The notes beneath the pieces were generated by a model. That model was given only the letters and a program-made list of their open reading frames with translations, was not told the origin of the DNA and searched no databases. Source: Mercenaria mercenaria (taxonomy: Eukaryota; Mollusca; Bivalvia; Venerida; Veneridae). Taken from it: a stretch of 64,000 bases of DNA. The stretch's first letter is position 1. Each line of letters opens with the position of its first letter. A program made the position numbers and the translations under genes. The stretch lies in contig NC_069364.1 in assembly GCF_021730395.1 (NCBI RefSeq), positions 82,391,501 to 82,455,500 of the forward strand. Reading direction: 5' to 3'. Below, in pieces: positions 1 through 12,500 of the stretch.

Positions 1-59
1 AAGCGTTACGCAATAACACATCAAATTGTAAATGCACCATCATAAAAATATTTGGCGGC

Positions 60-700
60 AGTGTTGAATGGAGACAAAAAATTAAAAAAATATTTTATGC
101 TCTTCAGTGAAATAGACTACTGAAATTTATCAGTGAAATAAAGTTGATATTTTCATTGTTTCAAACAGTGAAATACCATTTTTATTTTTCACTGATACGG
201 AACTACACTTGAATGCAAATGAATATGAATTAGATCTATAAATAATAGAAAATTCCTTGCAAAATACACTTCAGTAAAGATATAGCTCTAGATGTATGAA
301 CATACTAACAGGATTATAAATATATACATTCTATCATAACAAAATGTAAAATAAATCAGGAAATGTAATAGAAATATTTACAGTTTTTCTACAAAGATAT
401 TCTGACGTCACGGCATTATGACGTCATGATGCCATGTACGTGACGATGTCATGGTGCCATGCACGTGACGTTGCGCGGACAAATTGGATATAATTTGGTT
501 AAAACCATTAAAAGCATATAAAATAAAAAGAAACATTGTTTGTTTCAGCTGCGCACTCGTGAAAATAATTGCATTATAGTGTTCACTCGGTGAAATATAT
601 TTTGATCTTACAATGAAACAAACAAATATCCTCAATTTATCACATGTTTGACGTCGCGGAAAAGCCAAATACATTTTGATAATACACTACTAGTGTAATA
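60..700. repeat. AT-rich repeat with GTGAAAT palindromes
   Basis: The segment repeats words such as CAGTGAAAT and TTCACTCGGTGAAAT in both orientations and carries ACGTCA/TGACGT words. The same vocabulary occurs in the foldback element at 13913-14335, so both may belong to one MITE family. Boundaries are not resolved and no terminal repeat was proved. No coding signal is seen. Confidence 0.3.
395..475. repeat. Short direct repeats of TGACGTCA/CACGTGAC words
   Basis: Two imperfect copies of a roughly 30 bp unit containing ATG(A)CGTCATG and GCCATG(T/C)ACGTGACG follow each other. TGACGTCA is the palindromic CRE (CREB/ATF) site and CACGTG is an E-box. A regulatory role is possible, but no nearby start of a gene in a suitable orientation was found, so repeat origin is just as likely. 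Confidence 0.3.
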
Positions 701-719
701 AAGCTTTGAGGTCGACATG

Positions 720-1010
720 GTTTAAATTATCGGGCCCCATGTGGTTCTGGTACGATCTGTGTATGAAAAGAATTGGAACCACTGCCTTACCCTTACATGA
801 TCGTAAGAGGCGACTAATAGGGTCTCAACACTTGGTTTTGCTGTAACTCTGATTCTAGCAGGAGTGCAAATTTTGATTCCATACCTCATGTTTTTATTTC
901 AAAAATGAGATGTGAAACCAAAATTTGTAGTCCTGTTTGGCGCCATATAACCTATACTGTTTTGGTGCGCCGTAGACCTAAAACCCAAATACAAATACAA
1001 ATTAAAGTAT
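720..1010 (+). repeat. SINE-like repeat with CAAATA tail
   Basis: The stretch ends in GGTGCGCCGTAGACC followed by an A-rich tail with ACAAATACAAAT repeats, a 3-prime end style seen in short retroelements of molluscs. A clear tRNA-like head with both promoter boxes was not found, so this is a probable truncated SINE. Confidence 0.35.
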
Positions 1011-1986
1011 CGGAGACGTTGGTCAAATTGACTTGTTTATAATAGTTAAAGAAAGTAGATATTTTATGTTTTGTCACGAAAAGCTTACATGTGATAAAAA
1101 GAATATTACATTTGTGACTTTCCACATTGAGTTTATTAAACTCGTTGAATAAAATTGATAAAATGCCCGGCAGAGCCTAATTTAGTTTTAGTTTAGCCGA
1201 GTTTAATAAATTCAATATGAAAAGACACTCAAGTAATATCCTCTATGTATTTTGAATTTTAAAAAAATCAGAGAAAAGACCATTGTTATGCTGCATAAGG
1301 GTTAGAGGACAATGTCCTTTAGAAAACAGCACTTTATTGGTGGTACGGGAGCTTTAAAAGTGGTCAGGAGAATATTGCCGACGACCCGCGGTTCAAACAT
1401 CAGAGGACAATAAAGTTCAGTCACGTTGTTGCTAGATACGGATCGATACATCATAGTTCATCATTTCGTCAATACGACAGAAATACCATATGAACAATAT
1501 TTGTTTATGACTCGGTCACAATGACGCTGAACCGCTTCACTGGTAGTGGCGTTGCCATAAAGACGATAAATAAATAATGTGCATGTTTTGAAATTTGTAA
1601 AATATTCGCATTAAACATAGTCTTATCCATATTTTCAAATTTTATCACAATAGGACCAGAAATAAAAAATATTAGATCACTTTTCGGATTTTTTAACACC
1701 CTTTGTATATGCAATCATCCTGATTCGTTTTATCATAAATTGTCTCTAAGAAGTAATCATGATTACTTTGAATTTTACAAAATGGTAAAAAAGAACGCTA
1801 TTTACAAAGTAAATTGAGGATTTCCTGGAATACTGTATAAGATACTCGTGCTTTTTCATAGTGACTGGCTATCAGTATATCATTTACTTATGCTGTGTAG
1901 GCCGTTGTACTGTTAAAAATGTAGCAGATTGAAAAATATACAATGACAGTGGAGAACTGTATGAATGTACGCTGAAGCATTTAATT
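1011..1986. other. Non-coding stretch, nothing recognised
   Basis: This AT-rich DNA lies downstream of the last exon of gene C, which is read on the minus strand. It should hold the 3-prime UTR of that gene, but no convincing AATAAA on the minus strand was found close to the stop. No repeat or coding segment was recognised. Confidence 0.4.
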
Positions 1987-2099
1987 TTAAGGCACTCCCG
2001 TCGTTTCAAGCTTAGGAATCAAAGCCTTCTTGTTGAACAGGTTGTCACACACGTTTCGCTTTTTCCCGTCGTATCTGTTTAATTCCTTCTTCTTTATCT
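1987..2099 (-). CDS. Gene C terminal exon
   Basis: The minus strand shows a TTTTTTGCAG acceptor, then 113 nt of open frame ending in TAA. The exon encodes 37 residues, with a basic start (IKKKELNRYDGKKRN) and then a VCDNLF segment. The latter aligns with the ACERIM/ACESIM segment at the start of the linker exons of genes A and B. Its phase (two bases completing a Glu codon) closes the frame of the upstream exons exactly, which is the main support. Confidence 0.62.
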
Positions 2100-5000
2100 C
2101 TGCAAAAAAGCAACATATACATTTGCTATTGACATTTTGAAATTCTGCTGCCTCGGTGTTTTGAGCAAATTACATTTTTGATACCTTTAAAAAATCCGAT
2201 TTCACTTTAAACACAGGCAGGGGCGTACCTGAATGGTTTTGAACTGTACGCCAGATATGAGCAGCATAGCTACGAACCAAGCGAGATGCTGCGCGAGAGG
2301 GGTAGGTGACGGAGGGGGTCTCCATCCCCTGATGGATTGAGTTTTTAGGGCCTCCCCTTGAAAATGTTGAGTCTTTTTCGGCAGGAGATGCGTTCTGTTG
2401 CTATATTCCAGAGTTAATATATTTTGTTTGTCACATTTGTACTACATACTTCAAAGATGATCATTTAAATTCATAGTTTATCACACCGCTCATGCTTACT
2501 AGCAGTGTTCGTGACAGTTTCTAAAATTGCAACTGGAACAGCCTCGGATATTTTGAGGAATATAACCATTTTTCGTGTAGAGTCCTATGTAACTTTACCC
2601 TGGAAATTGTGTTCTTCAGTAGCTCGAACACTCTGGTACAAACACTACATATGTCATTCTATAATAGGCCCCTATATTCTATTTTGCAACTGCCAAGACC
2701 CGCGCAGGCATATTGTGTATCGCCAAAGGGACCTAACCATGTGTCTGTTAGGGTAACTGCATCTAAACTCTTAGCAACTGCTACACATGTGAACAAATCG
2801 CATATTTGAATCATGTGCAACTAGTTTTTTGTTGTTATCGTTTTTGAAATCTTCTTCAGTGTTTAATTTAACGCATGACTTCTGCATCCGCATTTTGATA
2901 GGTTTTTGATAAATGTATATCTACCCACACAAATATTTCAAGTTTTCTCACACGAAACGAAACTTTGTAGTAAACGTAAACAACATCTAATATTGGCAAA
3001 ATGCAAATTCAAACTGCGTAATTTTCGAAATGGTTTTTCGGTATCCAAATTTGGATATAGATTAATAGATTAAATTACAACCATTAAAAATCTTTATTAT
3101 CACTCCAAGAGTATTATATTTAGCGTAACTTTTATTCTTACCCGGGATACCGGCTGATCATTTTTGTTCTCTTGATGCTCTCTTGATTTACCAATAACGC
3201 ACATGTCGTTTGAAACTTGAACAGCAGAATAAGACAAGTGTCCTGTTTTGTGCAAACAAAATTTTCTGACCTGCCCAAATTGAGTACATCGAGGTTCAGT
3301 TGACATACATGGTGTTTTGTTGGTATGTTTGTAGAAAACGAGCGGACGTTGCCGTAGAAACTTGCATGCACAATAGGTTTGTTGGGTATAACTTTGCACC
3401 GATACAGATTTATGTGAATATTTGAACTTTGTAGCTTTCCAGCTTTGATGGTGGAGGAAGACTTCAGTTGCCCTCCATGCATGTTTTCATCACGGGCGGC
3501 CACCTAGGTAGAACCACCAACCTTCCGTAAGCCAGCTGGATGGCTTCCTCTTATGATGTGCACAATAGAATATCTTTTGTGACAGAGAATCGCAACTTGG
3601 AGTTTGTGGCAAAATGATTCCCTAAATCTAAAACATCCAATAAGTATACGTGTATTAAATGTTAATCATTAGCTAGACTTCTTGTACTATTACTAAATAT
3701 TTATACTGTTTTAGCTAGACATGCATTTTGTCTTATTTTAAACGTATTGCATAGTACTGTTAATTGTATGTTTACATAACCTATATGTAGTAATTGTTCA
3801 TATTTTCAAATATAAAATTTGGTTCAAATGGTACATGTATGTAGCTTGTATCCACTCGTATCTTTGCATGTTCAAAACACCGAACGAGATGTCTATTTTC
3901 TAATAAGAGTAAGCCATTAAGCTGGCTTTGTGAACAATACATGGCTTTATTCAGGTATTTTCTAATAAGAGTAAGCCATTAAGCTGGCTTTGGACATAAC
4001 ATGGCTTTATCATCTATTTCTAATAAAAGTAAACCATTAAACTGGCTTGTGAACATACAGGTTTTTCAGTATTCTAATAAGAGTAAGCCATTAAGCTGGC
4101 TTTGTGAACAATACATGGCTTTATCCAGGTATTTTCTAATAAGAGTAAGCCATTAAGCTGGCTTTGTGAACAATACATGGCTTTATCCATCTATTTTCTA
4201 ATAAGAGTAAACCATTAAACTGGCTTTGTGAACAATACATGGCTTTATTCAGGTATTTTCTAATAAGAGTAAGCCATTAAGCTGACTTTGTGAACAATAC
4301 ATGGCTTTATCCAGGTATTTTCTAATAAGAGTAAGCCATTAAGCTGGCTTTGTGAACAATACATGGCTTTATCCAGGTATTTTCTAATAAGAGTAAGCCA
4401 TTAAGCTGGCTTTGTGAACAATACATGGCTTTATCCAGGTATAAGTTCATCCGGGGCCGTCCTCTGTTAAAAGCTGGATAGTTATTTTGAGACATATAAA
4501 CGAACTTGTAAAATATTGTAAATTTATTTTAAATGATCATCTTATACTTAACTTCCTAAGCGTTTCAGGGTTAACCTACATCTTTCCCACTGCATTAATA
4601 CATGCTTCACTTCGTGTTTCCGAATGTTTCTACTAAAGTTTGCCACTTGAGCATTTTTGGTTCTTGTGAGACATATCTATGTGGGTTTTTTTTCTATAGA
4701 AAACTTTAACCAAGGGATGCCCAATATGAATATACACATGTGTATACCAGTTTGTTTACTTTGAGCTATTGGTTACAATAATATTGATTTCACTGATAAA
4801 AATTGATTATAATGAGAACTGCAAACTGCAAATATGATATACCAGAAAAACACTGTCAGTAAGACCAGCTTTCATCTGTAAAATTGCTTCTTTTTAAGCA
4901 GTATATGACTTAGAAATAGTATATGAAAGAAAGATATGAATAGATGTATCATTCGATTGTGTTGCCACTGGCTCTTCATTGACAGTGCATAGTGTGTCAG

Positions 5001-8000
5001 TGCATAGTGTGTTCCTTTATCCGTTCGTTTTGGTCGCGCTGTCAGTTTGTGTATTTGTGCGTGCGTGCGTGTGTGTTTTTATTTATTACATGCCTTTTTG
5101 GCGATCTATGTCTTTTGCTGTGTTTGCTATGCTTCTAGGAAATCAACACTTACTTTTTATGTTTTTTTTTGTATTTACGATTATTAAAAAATACAAAGCA
5201 TGTCCAATAATTCGAAAACGAATTAGATAATCACATTCAGATGATATTGTTCAAATGAAGAACTTTAAATAGCCGCCTAACCTCCTTTAGCTTTTCATTT
5301 TATTGCATTTTTAGTATATTGAGCCTTTAAATTTTCACGATGCCGAATTTGGATTATATGCAAAGGCGTATAGGCGTATGCCCAGGTACGTCCCTAACAG
5401 ATAGAAAGGCTAATACAAAAACGTGCTTATAAATAACGTACAAACTCCGGACAGATGCTTTATTGAGACTGCTTATTGTATCTACTTTTCAGCATACATG
5501 TTTTAGTAGATATATCATTTTTGAGTGTACATGTATGTTTCTTTTTATACGCCCGTTTGAAAAACGGGACGTATTATGGGAACGCCCCGGGCGGGCGGGC
5601 GGCGTCCACAGACTTTGTCCGGAGAATATCTTCTTCATGCATGGAGGGATTTTGATGAAACTTGGCACAATTGTTCACCATCATGAGACGGAAAGTCATG
5701 CACAAGAACCAGGTCTAAGGTCAAGGTCACATTTAGAGGTCAAAGGATACAAGAATGAAAAATTCAAGAATGACTTTGTCTGGAGCATATCTTCTTCAGG
5801 CATGAAAGGATTTTGATGTAGCTTGGCACAATTGTTCACCATCATGAGACGGAGTGTCAAGCGCAAGAACCAGGTCCCTAGGTCTAAGGTCAAGGTCACA
5901 CTTAGAGGGCAAAGTATACAATATTGAAAAATTCAAGAATGACTTTATCTGGAGCATATCTTCTTCATGCATGGAAGGAAATTGATGTAGCTTGGCACAA
6001 TTGTTCACCATCATGGGACGGAGTACCATGCGCTAGAACCAGTCCCTAGGTCTAAGGTCAAGGTCACACATAGAGGTCAAAGGATAGAAGAATGAAAACA
6101 TTTTCTGGCGCCTATCTTCTTCATGCATGGAGGGATTTTGATGTAGCTTGGCACAATTGTTCACCATCATGAGGCGGAGTGTCCTGCACAAGAACTAGGG
6201 TTCCTGGGTCTAAGGTCAAGGTCACACTTAGAGGTCAAAGGAAACAAGAATGAAAACTTTGTCCGGAACATTTCTTCTTCATGCATGGAGGGATTTTGAT
6301 ATAACTTGGCACAAATGTTCACCACCAGACGGAGTGTCTTGTGCAACAATAGGTCCCTAGGTCTAAGATCAAGGTCACACATGCACACATGCATGGAGGG
6401 ATTTTGATGTAACTTGGCACAATTGTACACCATCATGAGATTGAGTGTCATGCACTGGTCCCTTCTTTAGAATTACTTTCCTTTGTTGTTACTATAAATA
6501 GCTTATAGTGTAACTTTTTCATTACTAGTCGTAGGGAAAAATCGAGACCACTCTTCTGTAGTACAACATGCATGTTACATCCAATTCTGAGGTGTATTTT
6601 GAGCTATCCCTACCTGGTAAGGATTTTTGTGTGGACTTGCAATTTTTTTTCTTTAAAGATTAACTTCCCTTAGTTGTTACTATAAATAACTTACATTGTA
6701 ACTTTTTTATAATTGACCGTAGGAAAAAACCAAGAGCACTTTTCTGTGGTACAACATTGATGTTACTTTCAAATTTTTGGTGTATTTTAAGGTATCTCTA
6801 CCTGGTAAGGATTTTTTAGAAAAAAAAAAAAAAAAAAAAAGAAACATTGTAAATAACCACAAAATTAAAATTCCATTTGCAAATACAGGTGCTAGTGTAA
6901 AGAACTTTGCTGTGACGGGCGTATATTGTGACATTCTGGCACTTTTGTTTAATTTCAGAAAGCTACATTCGAAACAAGATGTATATGCCTGTATGCTTTG
7001 TCTCACTCTACTAGTATCTCTCTGGTCAGCTTTGAATCCTTAAGTGGCCGTGTGTGTCTCTGTATGTCTGTACCATTGGCTCTTGTAGATTTTGTCAGAC
7101 AGGATCTAGACCTGGCGAAATCTACTCGAGTCGAATACAACATTGCTGATCAAGTTACTGTTATGACAGCCATATTATAAATATATTACTTACTGCTGTA
7201 AGAGATAGAAGAAAAACAGGAAACAGTAAGGACGACAGAAAATATGCTAAGATCAGTACAAAGTTAATATATTACCGTTGTAGCAGATTAGAAATCCGCC
7301 GCACCCCTTGCTGTCTGAAGCTACACTGAATTCTAGATCTAAAAATCCATGATCTTGTTTTTTAAAACTCAAATGTTTGTTTTCTTCCATTTCTGCAATA
7401 TCCATTTCCCCTTTGTTTGTTCTTAAGACCAAGCGATCGTCTTCGCATACGTGTACGGATTTTAAGCCAATTACAAGTACTTTCTGTTTCTTGTCTGTCA
7501 AAGGAAAGTTATATTTCCACACAAGGTTTCGGTACGTTTCGTTGTAATTCCATGGGAATGACTCATGACTCTTTATCATTCCTTTCCGTTTTGGAAGTTT
7601 ATTCGTGCAGTTAGGTTTCCCATTTTTCAATTCGCAAATATTCTTCACAACTGAAAACGAAAAAAAAGCAGAAGACTAATTTGAGGATAAAACATGCGTT
7701 AATACCAGTTGACATATATAAAGTTTATATTCTACTCAAATGGTTGAGAACTGTAGATCCTATACACCTATTTTGTTCCTGACATAATTAAACATCATAT
7801 ACCACAATTTAAAATATATAAAGATAATTTAAAGTGATATGTTCTTTTTATGCAAACGTGTTTGACATTATCATATCCATAGTTTAAAACAGCCAACATA
7901 CCCTTTACTTTTATGCATTTGGCGTGCACTGGATTGAGAAACTGAACATTTTCCATTGCACATGTTTTAGAACTGAACCCTTCATTCGGCACAACAATGG

Positions 8001-9544
8001 CGCCTTTGCCATCTGTATTTTTAACAGTAACACAAGTGACCATAAGGTCTTGCGGGAGTGTGATAGTGCAACCTTGGTTCCAATAGCAGTTGTTAACGTT
8101 GAAGATTAGCGAAGGTGTATATCCGAACACATATTCTTCCTGATTGTCTTCAAACATTTTCTTCCCAGCAATGACCTCGACGTCAATCAGTTGGTATTTA
8201 TTACTACATTTCAAGTTCATGTCTAAATGTTTGACACCTCTGGTCGGTTTAGGGTAATAGTTTACATTCCACTTTGCATGATCTTTGTTATTGTCAGAGC
8301 GTTTTGAAACAATCATTTCTGAAAAGAAGAAGTCCAGTTACTTTTGACAATGGAAACACAGAATTTTTATGTAATGAATAAAACATAGTGTGTAAAGACT
8401 AACAATTTTCATTCATTTACTAGGCAAAAGCTGATAAAAAAAGGTATTCCATTGTATAAAGCGCAAATATCTAACTGTATATAGGGGAAATTCATACAGA
8501 CATTCACGTGTTCATGGCAAAATAGTTTTCAAATGTTGCAAATGCAAGAAATCATTTTCAGATATGTACGACCTTAGACATCACGCATTGTCAATTTATA
8601 AAGGTTTGAAAATGTTATGTGACTTTTGTAGCAAGTACTTCAACAACATATTTACCCTGCAAAGATATGTTTAAACAGAGCATTCGAAACTACACATGTG
8701 AAATATGTGGACAACAGTTTTATGAAAAACTTTGTTATTTAAGGCACAAAGACGAACACCTAGATTCAAGACCTTATGCGTGTAATACATGTAGTAAATG
8801 TTTCGGTTATAAGACAAGTCTTAAAACGCACATTGAAGCATTATTACGGATAAAAAGCATTTAAAAATGACACTTGCGAAGCATATTTAACAGTAAAACT
8901 GCCTTAAATGACAATACCAAGGGGAGACATGGTCCATTTGGTAGTGGTTAAGCGTATGTATGTCTACAGTCTTTGTTCCAGCATAAGACATTCTTGATAA
9001 AGTTTTACTGGGGAAGCTTGATTATTCGTATCATTCCGTATCCGCATCTGTATTAAATAACTTTTTATTCGAAAAAATGAGCCATGATTACTGTGGTAAA
9101 AAAATGTAATATTGCTGGTTAAAGTATATCTACTTCCCCTACAGTCATCAAATATCTCATAACGATTGAAAATAGTTAAAGTTTTATGACGCACTGCTCA
9201 GTTTAGCTAAGACGCATAATGTTACTGGTATCCATCCTATCCACACGTCTAATGCCTATCCCCACTTACGCTTACCAATCATTTCCCACCCTACAAAAAA
9301 AAACAAACAAAAAAAACACCACTTTTTACATACCTCATATTTCTTTACACTTACTTATATTTTATATTTCATACATACAATGTATATTCATATATTTCAG
9401 TATCCCGCATCCGCCCTCCTCATCCCGCAACACGTACACTTTTCTTTCTATTTTTACATCCCTCACATTTACTTATATCTTATCCTGATTGTACGTATCT
9501 CTCATATCCCCTCAATCCCCGCACGCCCACCCACTCCACACCCT

Positions 9545-9578
<34 letters not shown>

Positions 9579-12500
9579 CCTACTGTCCTTCTTCCCTTTC
9601 CTAATTGGTTTTTACATTTCTCACACTAATTTTTAACTTAAATTGTTTCTCATTCACTTATAATTTCCTCCCCAACCACCGCCCATCCCCATTTCCCCAA
9701 CGACCAATACAAGTGCGTGTGTTTTTCATCTCTCAAACTTACTTTGCTTATATCATATGATATTAATATCTTGGTAAAAAATGCGATTAGTTGAGCGGGC
9801 AGTCCGATGATAATACTAACTCTAACTCTTGCGGTTACTGGTAGATCTAGAAGTTATTGTTTTAAAGGATATGGATGTCTCTTAGCTTGCACTTTTTGTA
9901 ATCTTTCAAATTCAGAAAATTTAAAATTACTAGTACTTTAAATTGTAAATTGTAGACATAATATGTTGATTTAGACTGTACATTTAGTTGTATTTCATAC
10001 TATGCATAACATTTATCTAAATATAATTGTTCGATTACTTTTGGATATCTTGGGTACGTAGTAATTTGTTAAAAAACAGTTTTCTAAGCGAAATTACTCC
10101 TATAGTCTACACCCTATGTTGGTTCCTAAAGCGTTAGTCACGCGATATAGTAGGAATGTAAAATAGAACATTTTATATCTGTAGAAATCCATTTTAAAAA
10201 CAGACATAAAATTACTCATAAAGTCTGTAGGATTCGTGGTTCTCTAAAAATTAATTAGCGAGAAAGATTTGATATTTTCTGATATTTTATATACGTACAT
10301 TTGGGAAGCAGAAATGGATTTACTCGCAAAGTGCCTTTGGATCTCTCAGGCCTAAGTCACGCGACAGAGTTAGAATTTAAAATAAAGGTAATTTAGCTTG
10401 ATTTCATATTATGATCAATATCAATTTCAATAGAATGGCTTGGTTTTGGATATTTTATATACGTAATTATCCCCTTGAAAATACATATAAAAATACTGGT
10501 ATAGTATGTTCTTTTATCTTCAGTTTTGTTGTCGTTTTCCATCAAATATTTTACTGTAAATAAATTTTGTTTGCATGTTTACTTTTAACATTTTACTTAT
10601 GAGACTATTATCATTATTTTCCTTCGGCGAAATAGCTAGTTTTCTAGACTCATTGATATACACTGTCAAGGTCACAGGCTACATGTTTATCTTTAAATGG
10701 ACAGGTAATCATTATTATGGCATCTGATGCTGTGTCAAACAAAGAGTCACATTTACGATTGGAATTCTGTAAAGGTAACGTGAAATATATGATACTTTAT
10801 TTATGATTTTCGTTGCAAATCTGTAACAATATTCCAAAAAACATCGACGAGGGCTGGTACCATATAATTGTGTCATCGTTCAGAGTTTGCAACGTATTCT
10901 GTTAGACTTCGTAACATCATAAAGAATATCTACGAGCTTTATTTTTAAACTACATGCACAATAATGATTGTAAGATCACTACTGACAAAAGTTAAACATC
11001 TAATAACATCTACACACATATAATTGTAGGAACATATAAGCGTTATGTTTAGTTTTAAAATAACGTTCATTTCTGTAAATTGTAGTATACATGGTTTTAA
11101 AATATAAATCAACTAGATCAATGGGTAACAAGGAAAGTTATCTGACCATGTCTGTTGTTGATGTTTGTTTGAAATAAAGAAATTGTTGTCATGTTGTAGG
11201 CGTATGGAGCGACATAGTAACATAATTGTTGAGATACCGTATCGTGTGTCGTTGATATTTTGCAACACGATAAAGTTGAGACTTGACATACGTTGGAACG
11301 TACCTCTCCCGGAGCGATATAGGTAGAAAGCAATAAGATGATGTGCAAAGTACATTATTCAAGTCTGTAGGTCAAAGGTCAAGGTCACAAATGGAGCTCA
11401 AAGGTCAAACTTTGCCCTCATATTTCTTGTCCAGAGCATAACTTAACAATTATTCAATATATTGACTTTACACTTTGTTATATGTAGGTGGCAATGGGAC
11501 GATGTGCAGAACGCATAAATCATGTCGGTAGGTCAAAGGTGAAGGGCATAAATGGAGCTAAAAGGTCAAACATGTCATTTCATATTTCGTGTCGGGAGCA
11601 TAACGCAATAACCATTCAAGGTATTGACTTCAACCTTGGCATATATGTAGGTTGCAATGAGACGATTTGCGGAGTGCACGAACCACTTTAGGTCAAATGT
11701 AACGTCAACCACACAGCACCGTTAAATGTTTCGTCCAGTGCATAACTTGATAACCATACAAGGTATTCAAACTTTGAATAATATAGGCGAGTTGTGATGA
11801 GATTATTTGAGGAGTGCAACAATCCACATTACTTCAACTTCCCATCCACCGAAAAAAAAAACAATTATATATTTTTATGACTTAGTATTCTCTGACAACA
11901 CATGGTTTATTGTCTTCAGACTAGATCTTTGTATTCTACTGGGAGTAGAAACTGTTCGAGAGTGAGATTGTCATATTTCTATGCAAAACACGAAGCGATC
12001 TTACTGTGTCCGAACTTAGCTACCCAGCGATTCTTAGTATAGATATTATTTGATAGCACTGGCTTCAAAATAATTGTTTTACGGTGTAAGTCCATTTAAC
12101 TTGACACAAATGCATATCGTTCTGTTTTCACTAAATGATATAGAATAGAAAAAGTGGAGACTCCACAGGTCGCTCAACACGACTAAAACGAAAATGTAGC
12201 AGGCTCGGTTCGATTGAGCCTGTTCATGGACGGTGGTTCAAATAAATGCTACTGTCCACGCCCTCTAGGCCCGGGTTGAACAGAACTCAACATTTAAACG
12301 TGCTACAAGTACAAACAAAAACAATCAGAGACATCATACGGCGGTGCACATGGAGCCTTCAATGGTACACTAGCGTGTAATTCCATGAAAAGCGGCGTAA
12401 AAGTTAAAATAATGGGTTTGCCCTAGCGAGAAATTTAGAAAGGGGAAGAAATATTTGCATTATTTTCACGTGACACATTTGCTTAGACCAGAAGACTATA

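Larger units (their letters stand above)
2100..7275 (-). other. Intron 3 of gene C, filled with repeats
   Basis: This intron is about 5.2 kb, bounded by GT at 7275-7274 and AG at 2101-2100 on the minus strand. It holds a SINE fragment, the 62 bp array and the 160 bp composite element, listed separately. The 2200-2410 part (GGCGTACCTGAATGG onward) resembles a dispersed repeat of unknown type. Nothing else coding was seen. Confidence 0.5.

Noticed and set aside
3100-3503. A 121-codon frame on the minus strand as a gene C exon
   Set aside because: Its start lies in a SINE fragment and the rest has no resemblance to lectin, CUB, linker or tail exons.
3893-4442. CRISPR-like direct repeats with spacers
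   Set aside because: The whole 62 bp unit repeats, with no unique spacers, in a eukaryotic intron. It is a minisatellite.
5463-6451. Repeated short frames with MVNNCAKLHQNPSMHEE
   Set aside because: They are translations of the 160 bp tandem unit and are interrupted in most units.
9219-9604. Pro/His/Thr-rich small proteins
   Set aside because: Low-complexity translation of a pyrimidine-rich tract and (CA)n. No splice or homology support.
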